DNA of 59,169 bases from NCBI GenBank assembly GCA_964454355.1, contig CAYVTA010000004.1, positions 1 through 59,169 of the forward strand, given 5' to 3'. Positions 41,087 through 49,057 of this stretch are shown here, piece by piece; within the stretch, counting starts at the first letter, position 1, and each line of letters begins with the position of its first letter. The notes below the pieces were generated by a model that saw nothing but the letters and a program-made list of their open reading frames with translations, ran no database searches and was not told where the DNA came from. The DNA is from UBA1081 sp964454355 (GTDB lineage: Bacteria; Bacillota; Clostridia; Oscillospirales; Acutalibacteraceae). The position numbers and the translations under genes are program-made.

Positions 41087-42769
41087 TTGCTTTCAAACTT
41101 AAAGATTGATAATATTGCCATAATTGAAAAAACTTCCATAGATTTCGGTTCAAGTTTTAACTGTATGACGGGTGAGACCGGTGCAGGTAAATCCATAGTT
41201 ATTGACTCAATTAATGCAATCTTAGGTGAAAAAACTTCACGTGAACTCATAAGAAGCGGTGAAACAAAGGCTACCGTAAGTGCGTATTTTACTGATATAT
41301 CAATGAGAACCCAAAATATTTTGAAGGACATGGCTATTCCCTGTGAATCGGACAACTCTCTTCTCGTAAGCCGAACTCTTACAAAAGACGGTAGAAATAC
41401 CTGTAAAATTAACGGTTTCAGTGTTACTGTGTCAATGCTGAAAAGAATAGGTTTCAGCCTTATAAATATACATGGTCAATCTGATAATCAGGAGTTAATG
41501 TCTCCCGAGCTTCATTATACATTTATAGATGCTATTGCTGATAATTCGGAGCTGTTAGATTCCTACAAGGAAAGTTATTCTCAGCTTCTGTCTTTAAAGT
41601 CCGAAATAAACAGACTGATTGTTGATGATGCAAAAAAAGCAAGACAGATTGATTTACTTTCTTATCAAATTGATGAACTCGAAAAAGCTGATTTGCGAAT
41701 AGGAGAGCGTGATGAACTTCTTGCACGAAGAAAAATCATCAATAATTCTCAAAAGCTTGCTGAGTCACTGTCACTTGCATATTCAGCAATAGCCGGCGAC
41801 GATGATTACAATGGAGCAGCCTCCATGTTGTTTGATGCTGCAAGAGCCTTATCTATTGCTGCTGAATACCTTGACGATGCAAAGGGAATTGCAGAGAACA
41901 TAAATGATATTGCATACACTGTAGATTCATATTTGTCTGATATTAATAACTTTCTTGATGATACAGCATTTGATGAACGTGAATTGTTAGATATAGAGGA
42001 ACGTCTTGATGTAATATACCGTCTTTCAAAAAAATACGGAGAAAATGAAGAAGAAATGCTGATTTTTCTTGACAAAGCAAAAGAAGAATTGCATAATATA
42101 ACATATTCAGATGAATTACTTGAAAAATTGAATAGCAAACTTGCAAAATGTGAAAAGGAAACTTTGGAAATTGCAAAAAAATTATCTGACTCAAGAAAAA
42201 AAGCGGCTGTAACTTTTTCAAAGCAAATTCAGCAGGAGTTATCTTTTCTTGATATGCCTGAAACAAAGTTTTCTGTTAAGTTTGAAGAAGTGCCTTTTGG
42301 TGAAACAGGTATTGATAATATGGAATTCCTCATTTCTGCAAACAGGGGAGAAGAGCCGAAGCCTCTTGCTAAAATTGCATCAGGTGGTGAATTGTCAAGA
42401 ATTATGCTTGCAATAAAGAGTGTATTCGCAGACAAAGATGACACAGATACCTTGATTTTTGATGAGATTGATTCCGGTGTCAGCGGGAGAGCGGCGGGAA
42501 AGATTGCCCGAAAGCTGTATGATGTTTCACGGAATCGACAAGTAATTTGTATAACACATTTACCTTCAATTGCGGCGTTTGCTGACGAACATTTGCTTAT
42601 CTCAAAAGCTGTAAAGGGTGAAAAAACTTATACCTCTGTTACTCCACTGAATCAGGAAAGCAGAGTTGCGGAAATTGCAAGAATAATTGGCGGAAACGAA
42701 AATAATAAGATTTATCATGATTCAGTAAAGCAACTTTTGAATGAAGCTGAAAAATATAAAAAAGGATGA
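41087..42769 (+). CDS. recN: DNA repair protein RecN
   Basis: A 560-residue SMC-like ATPase for double-strand-break repair. Walker A is TGETGAGKSIVIDS, two coiled-coil arms occupy about residues 155-355, and the ABC signature SGGELSRIMLAIK and Walker B TLIFDEIDSGVSGRAA are near the end. I prefer the TTG at 41087 (reading LSNLKIDNIAI as in the family) because AAGGA lies 11 bases upstream; TTG at 41081 is the alternative. In Bacillus and many clostridia spoIVB and spo0A follow recN; here a TIM-barrel gene does. Confidence 0.94.
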   Translation: MLSNLKIDNIAIIEKTSIDFGSSFNCMTGETGAGKSIVIDSINAILGEKTSRELIRSGETKATVSAYFTDISMRTQNILKDMAIPCESDNSLLVSRTLTKDGRNTCKINGFSVTVSMLKRIGFSLINIHGQSDNQELMSPELHYTFIDAIADNSELLDSYKESYSQLLSLKSEINRLIVDDAKKARQIDLLSYQIDELEKADLRIGERDELLARRKIINNSQKLAESLSLAYSAIAGDDDYNGAASMLFDAARALSIAAEYLDDAKGIAENINDIAYTVDSYLSDINNFLDDTAFDERELLDIEERLDVIYRLSKKYGENEEEMLIFLDKAKEELHNITYSDELLEKLNSKLAKCEKETLEIAKKLSDSRKKAAVTFSKQIQQELSFLDMPETKFSVKFEEVPFGETGIDNMEFLISANRGEEPKPLAKIASGGELSRIMLAIKSVFADKDDTDTLIFDEIDSGVSGRAAGKIARKLYDVSRNRQVICITHLPSIAAFADEHLLISKAVKGEKTYTSVTPLNQESRVAEIARIIGGNENNKIYHDSVKQLLNEAEKYKKG

Positions 42770-42774
42770 AAAAT

Positions 42775-43557
42775 ATGAAAATCGGTGTGTGCGGCGGTAA
42801 GGACCGCATAAGAGGTGTTGCAGAAAACGGTCTTGATTATCTTGAAGCTAATTTCAGGTGGATAGCTTGCTGTGACAATGAAGAATTTGAAGCATTTAAA
42901 GCCGAGCTCGCAAAATATTCAGTACGTTGTGAAGCAGCAAACTGTTTCTTTTCCGGTAATATGAAAATTACAGGAGAAAACATAGACTATGATGCAATAT
43001 CTGAATTCCTTGAAAAAGGCTTTGCTCGTGCAAATGAGTTGGGTGTAAAAATGGTTGTTCTCGGCTCGGGCGGTTCAAGAAATATCCCGGATGGCTATTC
43101 CTATGATAACGCTGTTCGTGATATCATTAATGTAGTTAAGAATTATATTTCGCCTGCTGCGGCAAAGTACTCAATTAATTTTGTATTTGAACCTCTTTGT
43201 AAAAAGGAATCGAATATTATAAATACGATCAAGGAAGGTGCTATGCTTGCTGCTGCAATTGATTGTGATAATGTAGGAACACTCGGGGACCTTTATCATA
43301 TGTATGTTGAAGGTGATACATATGATGATATAAAAGAGCTTAAAGGTGTTTTTTGCCATGCTCATATATCAAATCCCAATCCCGATGATGATGACAAAAA
43401 GCGTTCATATATGAAGAATCCCGATGAATTTGATTATAAAGGATTTTTTGATGCACTTAAAGAAGTTGACTGTGAAAGAGTTTCAATAGAGGCTGATACA
43501 GATGATTTTTACGCTGATATTGCTGACGCAGCAAAAATAATGAAAATGTATAAATAA
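42775..43557 (+). CDS. Xylose-isomerase-like TIM-barrel sugar epimerase/isomerase
   Basis: A 260-residue protein of the AP-endonuclease-2/xylose-isomerase-like superfamily. Landmarks are a first strand KIGVCGGKD, a helix-strand with VKMVVLGSGGSR, the metal-ligand Glu in NFVFEPLCK, the Asp-His of LGDLYHMY, CHAHISNP, and the final Glu in VSIEAD. The substrate is unknown. The ATG at 42775 has AAAGGA upstream; the ATG at 42766 overlaps the recN stop. It lies 19 bases before tyrS. Confidence 0.85.
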   Translation: MKIGVCGGKDRIRGVAENGLDYLEANFRWIACCDNEEFEAFKAELAKYSVRCEAANCFFSGNMKITGENIDYDAISEFLEKGFARANELGVKMVVLGSGGSRNIPDGYSYDNAVRDIINVVKNYISPAAAKYSINFVFEPLCKKESNIINTIKEGAMLAAAIDCDNVGTLGDLYHMYVEGDTYDDIKELKGVFCHAHISNPNPDDDDKKRSYMKNPDEFDYKGFFDALKEVDCERVSIEADTDDFYADIADAAKIMKMYK

Positions 43558-43576
43558 TTTCGGAGGATATATAAAA

Positions 43577-44803
43577 ATGACAGTTTATGATGAACTTGTT
43601 GCAAGAGGTCTGATTGCACAGGTAACAGATGAAGAAGAAATTAAGGAACTTATAAATAATGGTAAAGCTGTTTTCTATATCGGTTTTGATCCAACCGCAG
43701 ACAGTTTACATGTAGGTCACTTTATGGCACTTTGTCTTATGAAAAGACTTCAGATGGCAGGCAACCGTCCAATTGCTTTGATTGGTGGTGGTACTGCAAT
43801 GATTGGTGACCCTTCCGGTCGAACTGATATGCGTCAGGTCATGACGAAAGAAACGATTCGGCATAATTGCGATTGTTTTAAGTCACAAATGGAGCGTTTT
43901 ATTGAGTTTGGAGAAGGAAAAGCTCAGATGGTTAATAATGCTGAGTGGCTTCTTGATCTCAATTATGTAGATGTTCTTCGTGAGGTAGGTGCCTGTTTCT
44001 CTGTAAATAATATGCTCAGAGCTGAGTGTTATAAACAGCGTATGGAAAAGGGGCTTTCTTTCCTTGAGTTTAACTATATGATCATGCAGAGCTACGATTT
44101 CTACCATCTTTACAAAAATTATGGCTGTAATATGCAGTTCGGCGGCGATGATCAGTGGTCAAATATGTTAGGTGGCACAGAGCTTATCAGAAAGAAGTTG
44201 GGCAAAGATGCATATGCTATGACTATTACTCTTCTTCTGAATTCTGAAGGAAAGAAGATGGGAAAAACCGCAAAAGGTGCAGTTTGGCTTGATGCGAACA
44301 AAACTTCGCCGTATGAATTTTATCAGTACTGGAGAAACGTTGATGATGGCGATGTTATCAAGTGCCTTAAAATGCTGACATTTCTTCCTCTTGATGAAAT
44401 TGAAGCAATGGAGACATGGGAGGGTAGTGAGCTTAACAAGGCAAAGGAAATCCTTGCTTTTGAGCTTACAAAGCTTGTTCACGGTGAAGAAGAAGCAACA
44501 AAAGCTCAGACAACAGCAAGATCTCTCTTCGGTGCTAATGCAAATGTGGATACAATGCCAACTTTTGAGCTTTCTGCAGACGATTTTGTTGATGATTCGA
44601 TTGCTATAAACGAAGTTCTTGTAAAAGCAGGAATTGCAAAGTCAAAAGGTGAAGGCAGACGTCTTATAGAGCAGGGCGGTATTTCTGTTGATGATGTAAA
44701 GGCAACATCTCCTGTTGCAACTATTCCTAAAGCTGAATTTGATAAAGGCTATGTTGTCATCAAAAAGGGAAAGAAAATATTTATTAAGGTAGTTGTAAAA
44801 TAA
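43577..44803 (+). CDS. tyrS: Tyrosyl-tRNA synthetase
   Basis: A 408-residue class I synthetase. The HIGH-type motif is HVGHFMALC, the KMSKS-type motif is KKMGKT, and the tyrosine pocket GGDDQWSNMLGG is present. A C-terminal S4 domain (AKSKGEGRRLIEQGGISVDD) binds tRNA. GGAGGATAT precedes the ATG. The 19-base gap upstream leaves no room for a T-box leader, so control must come from the operon. A 19-bp terminator follows. Confidence 0.96.
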   Translation: MTVYDELVARGLIAQVTDEEEIKELINNGKAVFYIGFDPTADSLHVGHFMALCLMKRLQMAGNRPIALIGGGTAMIGDPSGRTDMRQVMTKETIRHNCDCFKSQMERFIEFGEGKAQMVNNAEWLLDLNYVDVLREVGACFSVNNMLRAECYKQRMEKGLSFLEFNYMIMQSYDFYHLYKNYGCNMQFGGDDQWSNMLGGTELIRKKLGKDAYAMTITLLLNSEGKKMGKTAKGAVWLDANKTSPYEFYQYWRNVDDGDVIKCLKMLTFLPLDEIEAMETWEGSELNKAKEILAFELTKLVHGEEEATKAQTTARSLFGANANVDTMPTFELSADDFVDDSIAINEVLVKAGIAKSKGEGRRLIEQGGISVDDVKATSPVATIPKAEFDKGYVVIKKGKKIFIKVVVK

Positions 44804-44851
44804 TTAAAAAAGTAAGCTGTACAAACTTAATCGTACAGCTTACTTTTTTAA
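44804..44851. terminator. Very strong bidirectional terminator after tyrS
   Basis: TTAAAAAAGTAAGCTGTAC pairs without mismatch with GTACAGCTTACTTTTTTAA (19 bp) around a 10-base loop. A and U tracts on both sides suit the convergent tyrS and kinase-like genes. Confidence 0.9.
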
Positions 44852-45471
44852 ATTAAATTGTTAGTTTTAAGATATTCAATAATGATATCAGCACATTTCT
44901 CATATGAAAGCGTGGAGGTGTTAAGACAGATATCATAATTTTCCATCTCTGTTCTGTCATTGCCTGTGAAATATTTATAATGGTCATTACGCTTTTTGTC
45001 GACCTTTTCAATCCTATTTTCAGCATCCTTCTTGCTGATCATAAGACGTTCAGCCTCAGTTTTAATTCTGTCATTTTTATCTGCATAAACAAATACCCGA
45101 ACAAGTCTTGCAACATCCTTTAAAACGAAGTCTGCACATCTGCCGATTACTATATATGATTCTTTTTCAGCAAGCTCTTTCAGGATTTTTGCTTGATAAT
45201 TGAACAGATTTTCTTCTGATGTAAATTCGCTGCTTGAAGGCGGTATTAAATCACCTCTGTAGATATATTTTGAAAAGCGGAATAGGGGATTTATCTTTAA
45301 TTCCTCGTCAGTTCTGGCAAACAGGTCAATACTTATTCCGCTTTCTTCTGATGCTAATTGCAGGATATCCTGCTCATATAACTTAATTCCGAGCTTTTTC
45401 TCTAACTCTTCGCCTATATAGCTTCCACCGCTTCCGCAGGTTCTGGAAATGGTAATTACATAATTATTCAT
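44848..45471 (-). CDS. Cytidylate kinase-like family protein
   Basis: A 207-residue P-loop protein of the cytidylate-kinase-like family common in clostridia. It opens with VITISRTCGSGGSYIGEEL (variant Walker A), then VIGRCADFVLKD and a VFVYADKNDRI strand-helix. It is distinct from authentic Cmk in having the CGSGGSYIG loop and an insertion with polar Ser/Glu sequence. The ATG at 45471 has AAGGGGG upstream; the frame to 45573 runs back through the promoter and is rejected. The physiological substrate is unknown. Confidence 0.85.
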   Translation of the reverse strand: MNNYVITISRTCGSGGSYIGEELEKKLGIKLYEQDILQLASEESGISIDLFARTDEELKINPLFRFSKYIYRGDLIPPSSSEFTSEENLFNYQAKILKELAEKESYIVIGRCADFVLKDVARLVRVFVYADKNDRIKTEAERLMISKKDAENRIEKVDKKRNDHYKYFTGNDRTEMENYDICLNTSTLSYEKCADIIIEYLKTNNLI

Positions 45472-45501
45472 TGTTTTTCCCCCTTTTATGCTTCTGTATA
45501 T

Positions 45502-45530
45502 ATTATAACAAAGTGTTGTAGTATTTGCAA
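45502..45530 (-). promoter_or_regulatory. Promoter of the cytidylate kinase-like gene
   Basis: Minus-strand TTGCAA (45525-45530) and TATAAT (45502-45507) are separated by 17 bases, 31 bases before the chosen start codon. Confidence 0.65.
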
Positions 45531-45546
45531 TACCTGTAAAAGAAAA

Positions 45547-45572
45547 TGGTATCCGAAATCGATCGGATACCA
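45547..45572 (-). terminator. Terminator of the ffs-dnaX-recR operon tail
   Basis: TGGTATCCGA pairs perfectly with TCGGATACCA around a 6-base loop, with TTTTC following on the minus strand. It lies six bases past the stop of the unknown gene at 45579. Confidence 0.8.
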
Positions 45573-45578
45573 CATTTT

Positions 45579-46460
45579 TTACTGATTAAGAGCACTGCCG
45601 AAGGTAGATTTTTTCTTTTTCTTAGGTTTGTATTTAGGCGGATTTTCCAGACGCATTCTGACTGATTTACTCTTTTTAACCTTTGAGTTTACTCTTATGA
45701 AAGGTTCCATAATGGAATCGCTGACATGATCAAGAACAGTCTGATACATGTTACCTTCATACTCATATGATGACAACATTGTAACAACAATAACATCCTG
45801 TACTTCATTTGTACCATCATCAAAGATTTCATTAATGATGTTGAACAGTTTTTTTACTCTTTGTGTATTATTTTCTTTGATTGTATTAAATACGAGAGGA
45901 TTAACATGGTTTATAAAAAAATCCTCACACAAAAATTCGTCATACTTTTCAATATGAGCTTTGTACTCATCCTTAAGCTGAGGGTAAAGTGATGCTAATC
46001 TTACTGCAAGTGTTGCAGGATCATACAAAAGTGCACCGCTTTTTACTGCCGAACGTGATACAGTTGCCTGTGCCTTGACATTCTGCTGTCTCTTTGCAAT
46101 TTTTTTAGGAGTAAACTCTTCATTGATGTTTTCAATTATCTCATTTGCAACAGATTTAACATCACGAATGTCGTATTCTTCAAGCACAAGCAGAAAACTT
46201 ACGAGCAGTGTATAATCGCTGTCATCTAAACTGCTTGCATCTTTACTTCCGGCGAGAAGTCGTATTTTGTTCTCATTAAATAAAATTCTTATTTTTCCTT
46301 TTTCGCCACTGTATGAAAGATAGCTTGCTTTATCTCGAGTAAAAACCGGCACTGTGCCTTTTTCCATACCTTCAGGAATATCAGCTTTGAAACCGAGTTT
46401 TTTAATTGTTGGTTCAAGCTCCGTGTAAAGAGTTGAAAATACTGAATTTAATTCTATCAT
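45579..46460 (-). CDS. Conserved-looking protein of unknown function
   Basis: A 293-residue soluble protein that I do not recognise. The first 100 residues look like an alpha/beta domain (TRDKASYLSYSGEKGKIRIL). A Lys/Gln-rich linker follows near 115-130. A helical C-terminal domain contains LYDPATLAVRLASLYP, DEFLCEDFFINHVNPLVFN and a NIINEIFDDGTNEVQDV stretch. It ends in a very basic tail (KYKPKKKKKS) that could bind nucleic acid. No signal peptide or membrane segment. AAAGGAC precedes the ATG. It is the last gene of a minus-strand run after the sugar kinase. Confidence 0.7.
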   Translation of the reverse strand: MIELNSVFSTLYTELEPTIKKLGFKADIPEGMEKGTVPVFTRDKASYLSYSGEKGKIRILFNENKIRLLAGSKDASSLDDSDYTLLVSFLLVLEEYDIRDVKSVANEIIENINEEFTPKKIAKRQQNVKAQATVSRSAVKSGALLYDPATLAVRLASLYPQLKDEYKAHIEKYDEFLCEDFFINHVNPLVFNTIKENNTQRVKKLFNIINEIFDDGTNEVQDVIVVTMLSSYEYEGNMYQTVLDHVSDSIMEPFIRVNSKVKKSKSVRMRLENPPKYKPKKKKKSTFGSALNQ

Positions 46461-46484
46461 TTTTATAATGTCCTTTCAGGATAA

Positions 46485-48083
46485 TCAGCCATTAAGAGCT
46501 TTGAAATTATCCTTATTTGCTTTGTAAAGATTTTTAAATACTTCAAACTGCTTATTATAAATTGCTTTGTTTGATGCATTTGGGTGATATGTTTTTACTA
46601 CAGGTATAAGCTTCTTTGCCTCACTTACACTGCTGATCATACCAAGACCACATGCAATGATAACTGCTGCTCCTACAGCACCTACATTTTGAGGGCTGTC
46701 AACAGTTTCAACAACTCTGCCTGTAACATCAGCGAGGATTTGACAGGTTACCTGCGAAAGAGCACCGCCGCCTACAAATCTAATTGTGGGGGATGTATTT
46801 ATTTTCTTATCTTGAACATCAATAAACCATTTAAGATGGAAACAAACACCTTCAATAACAGCTCGTAATAATTCTGATTTTCCTGTTTCCAAACTAATAT
46901 TAAAGAATGAACCTCTTGCATTCGGATCTTCAAAGGGACAGCGGTTACCGTGAAGCCAAGGAGTAAATATTACACCGTTTGCACCGGCAGGGACTTTATC
47001 AATTACTTCTGACATATAGTCGTAGAGGCTTGTATATTTTGCTTCATATGATTCTGATATATCTTCTTTCTTCAGATAAATACCAACTTCATCAAGACAG
47101 AGGTGATCTTTTGCCCATTCAAGGCACTTGCCTGCAGTTTCCAGTTCTGCAAAGTAGTTGTATTTACCTTCATCTGCACCGACAATAGCCGCAATCATAG
47201 CATTGGCATCAACAATACTCTTATTAACAACAGTGGAAACCCAGCCGGAAGTACCTGAGTAAACATGAGTATCTCCCATTTCAACGGAACCCGCACCTAC
47301 ACCGATAAGAGATGCATCACCGCCACCTCCAAATACGGCGATTCCCGGCACAAGATGCAATTCGTTTGCTGCTTTTTCGGTAAGCTCTCCGATTTTTGCA
47401 GTACAGGGTTTGATTTCAGGCATATGCTCAAATTTAATTCCGAGCATATCAGTCATTTCTTTGCTCCAGCCTTCTTTTCCTTTTCTTATGTCATAAAGCA
47501 TTGCTGCAAAAGCAGAATCGGGTGTCATACAGAACTCACCTGTCATGCGGCAGATAAGATATTCCTTAACATCAAGCCATTTATGTACTTTTTTGAAGTT
47601 TTCAGGCTCATGTGCTTCAACCCATTTGTATTTCCATACAGGATCTTTAACAGATGCCGCTACAGCACCTGTGATCTGGAGTGATTTAAGAAGCTTGGGA
47701 ATATTTGCACCTGCAATCTGAGGACCGTGTGCAATACCTTTTTTTAATTCTTCTCTTGCACGTTGATCCATATAGCTCATAGCACGGCGAACATGGTTAC
47801 CGTCTTTGTCAACAAGAACAACGCCCTGCATCTGTGAACAGAAAGATATTCCGCTGATCTCATCAGCTTTAATGGCTGCCTTATCCAAAGCTTTTGCTGT
47901 GGTATCGCACATAGCCTGCCACCATTCATTAGGATCCTGCTCTGCACCGCCGTCAGGGAATACATAAAGCTCATAGCCTTGCGAAGCTGCACCAAGAAGC
48001 CTTACGGTATCGGAAATTTCAAAAACACAGGTTTTAACACCCGTTGTGCCGATGTCATAGGTAATTGCAAACTTTTTATCCAT
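46485..48083 (-). CDS. FGGY-family carbohydrate kinase (xylulokinase-like)
   Basis: A 532-residue sugar kinase with the ASKHA fold. The N-terminal phosphate motif is YDIGTTGVKTCVF, the central GTSGWVSTVV and the second signature VGGGALSQVTCQILADVTGR are intact, and PWLHGNRCPFEDPNARG is typical of xylulokinase relatives. GGAGGAATCATT precedes the ATG. It starts 14 bases after recR, so a sugar kinase is attached to the DNA-repair operon; the substrate sugar is not certain. Confidence 0.93.
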   Translation of the reverse strand: MDKKFAITYDIGTTGVKTCVFEISDTVRLLGAASQGYELYVFPDGGAEQDPNEWWQAMCDTTAKALDKAAIKADEISGISFCSQMQGVVLVDKDGNHVRRAMSYMDQRAREELKKGIAHGPQIAGANIPKLLKSLQITGAVAASVKDPVWKYKWVEAHEPENFKKVHKWLDVKEYLICRMTGEFCMTPDSAFAAMLYDIRKGKEGWSKEMTDMLGIKFEHMPEIKPCTAKIGELTEKAANELHLVPGIAVFGGGGDASLIGVGAGSVEMGDTHVYSGTSGWVSTVVNKSIVDANAMIAAIVGADEGKYNYFAELETAGKCLEWAKDHLCLDEVGIYLKKEDISESYEAKYTSLYDYMSEVIDKVPAGANGVIFTPWLHGNRCPFEDPNARGSFFNISLETGKSELLRAVIEGVCFHLKWFIDVQDKKINTSPTIRFVGGGALSQVTCQILADVTGRVVETVDSPQNVGAVGAAVIIACGLGMISSVSEAKKLIPVVKTYHPNASNKAIYNKQFEVFKNLYKANKDNFKALNG

Positions 48084-48097
48084 AATGATTCCTCCGT

Positions 48098-48697
48098 TTA
48101 CATTCTTCGTCTGCCTTCAATAGCTCTTGAAAGAGTAACTTCATCTGCATATTGAATATCTGTACCTACAGGCAGACCGAAAGCAATTCTGGTAATTTTA
48201 ATATCAAATGGTTTGATAAGTTTAGATAAGTACATCGCTGTTGCTTCCCCTTCGATATCTGAATCAGTTGCAATGATTATTTCAGATATTTCATCACCGC
48301 TGAGTCTTGCGAGCAATTCTTTGACAGTAAGCTGTTCAGGTCCAATACCGTCAAGAGGGGAGATAGCACCATGTAAAACATGATAAATACCTGAAAACTC
48401 TTTTGTCTTTTCTATTGCAATGAGACTTTGTGAATCCTCAACAACGCATACAACCGAATGCTCTCTTTTTTCATTTTTACAAATAGGACAAAGATCTTCC
48501 TCTGTCAGGTTGCAACATATTGCACATTTATGGATTTTTTCGCAAGCATCATCAATGGCTAATGATATAGATTTTGATTCATTTCTGGGAAGTCCTAAAA
48601 TATAGAACGCTATTCTTTGCGCAGTTTTTCTGCCTATTCCGGGCATTCGCTCAAACTGTTCAATTAGTTTTTGAAGGGGAACTGCATTGTATTGCAT
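48098..48697 (-). CDS. recR: Recombination mediator RecR
   Basis: A 199-residue protein that with RecO/RecF loads RecA at gaps. It has a helix-hairpin-helix (FERMPGIGRKTAQRIAFYIL), a four-cysteine zinc site (CAICCNLTEEDLCPICKN), a Toprim domain starting CVVEDSQSLIAIE and Walker-like C-terminal ILGLP/GLPVGTDIQYADEVTL. Its ATG shares one base with the ybaB stop, the usual coupling in the dnaX-ybaB-recR operon. Confidence 0.96.
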   Translation of the reverse strand: MQYNAVPLQKLIEQFERMPGIGRKTAQRIAFYILGLPRNESKSISLAIDDACEKIHKCAICCNLTEEDLCPICKNEKREHSVVCVVEDSQSLIAIEKTKEFSGIYHVLHGAISPLDGIGPEQLTVKELLARLSGDEISEIIIATDSDIEGEATAMYLSKLIKPFDIKITRIAFGLPVGTDIQYADEVTLSRAIEGRRRM

Positions 48698-49038
48698 CAG
48701 AAAAGTCCGCCCATTCCGGGAATATTCATTCCACCTGTGAGCTTACCCATTTCTGACTCCATTGTTTCATCAGCCTTTCTCATTGCTTCATTAATTGATG
48801 CAAGAAGGAGATCTTCAAGCATCTCAATATCTTCAGGATCAACAACTTCAGGTTGCATTTTTATTGATTTTACTTCATGTTTGCCGTTAACTGTAACTTC
48901 AACAGCTCCACCGCCTGCAGAGGATGTGAATTCAGACTCTTCAACAGATGCTTGAGTTTTTGCCATCTCTTCCTGCATTTTCTGAAGCTTCTGCATCATA
49001 TTGCCGCCTTGATTTGCATTAGGGATTCTTGCTTTCAT
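48697..49038 (-). CDS. ybaB: YbaB/EbfC nucleoid-associated protein
   Basis: A 113-residue DNA-binding protein with an N-terminal helix (MMQKLQKMQEEMAKTQASVE), a short beta sheet (GGAVEVTVNGKHEVKSIKM) and a Met/Gly-rich tail (GGMNIPGMGGLF). Family size is usual. GGAGGAATAAAAA precedes the ATG. It lies between dnaX and recR as in most Firmicutes. Confidence 0.95.
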   Translation of the reverse strand: MKARIPNANQGGNMMQKLQKMQEEMAKTQASVEESEFTSSAGGGAVEVTVNGKHEVKSIKMQPEVVDPEDIEMLEDLLLASINEAMRKADETMESEMGKLTGGMNIPGMGGLF

Positions 49039-49057
49039 TTTTTATTCCTCCAGTAAA

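Noticed and set aside
43558..43576. A T-box riboswitch upstream of tyrS
   Set aside because: Only 19 bases separate tyrS from the preceding gene and no T-box sequence is present.
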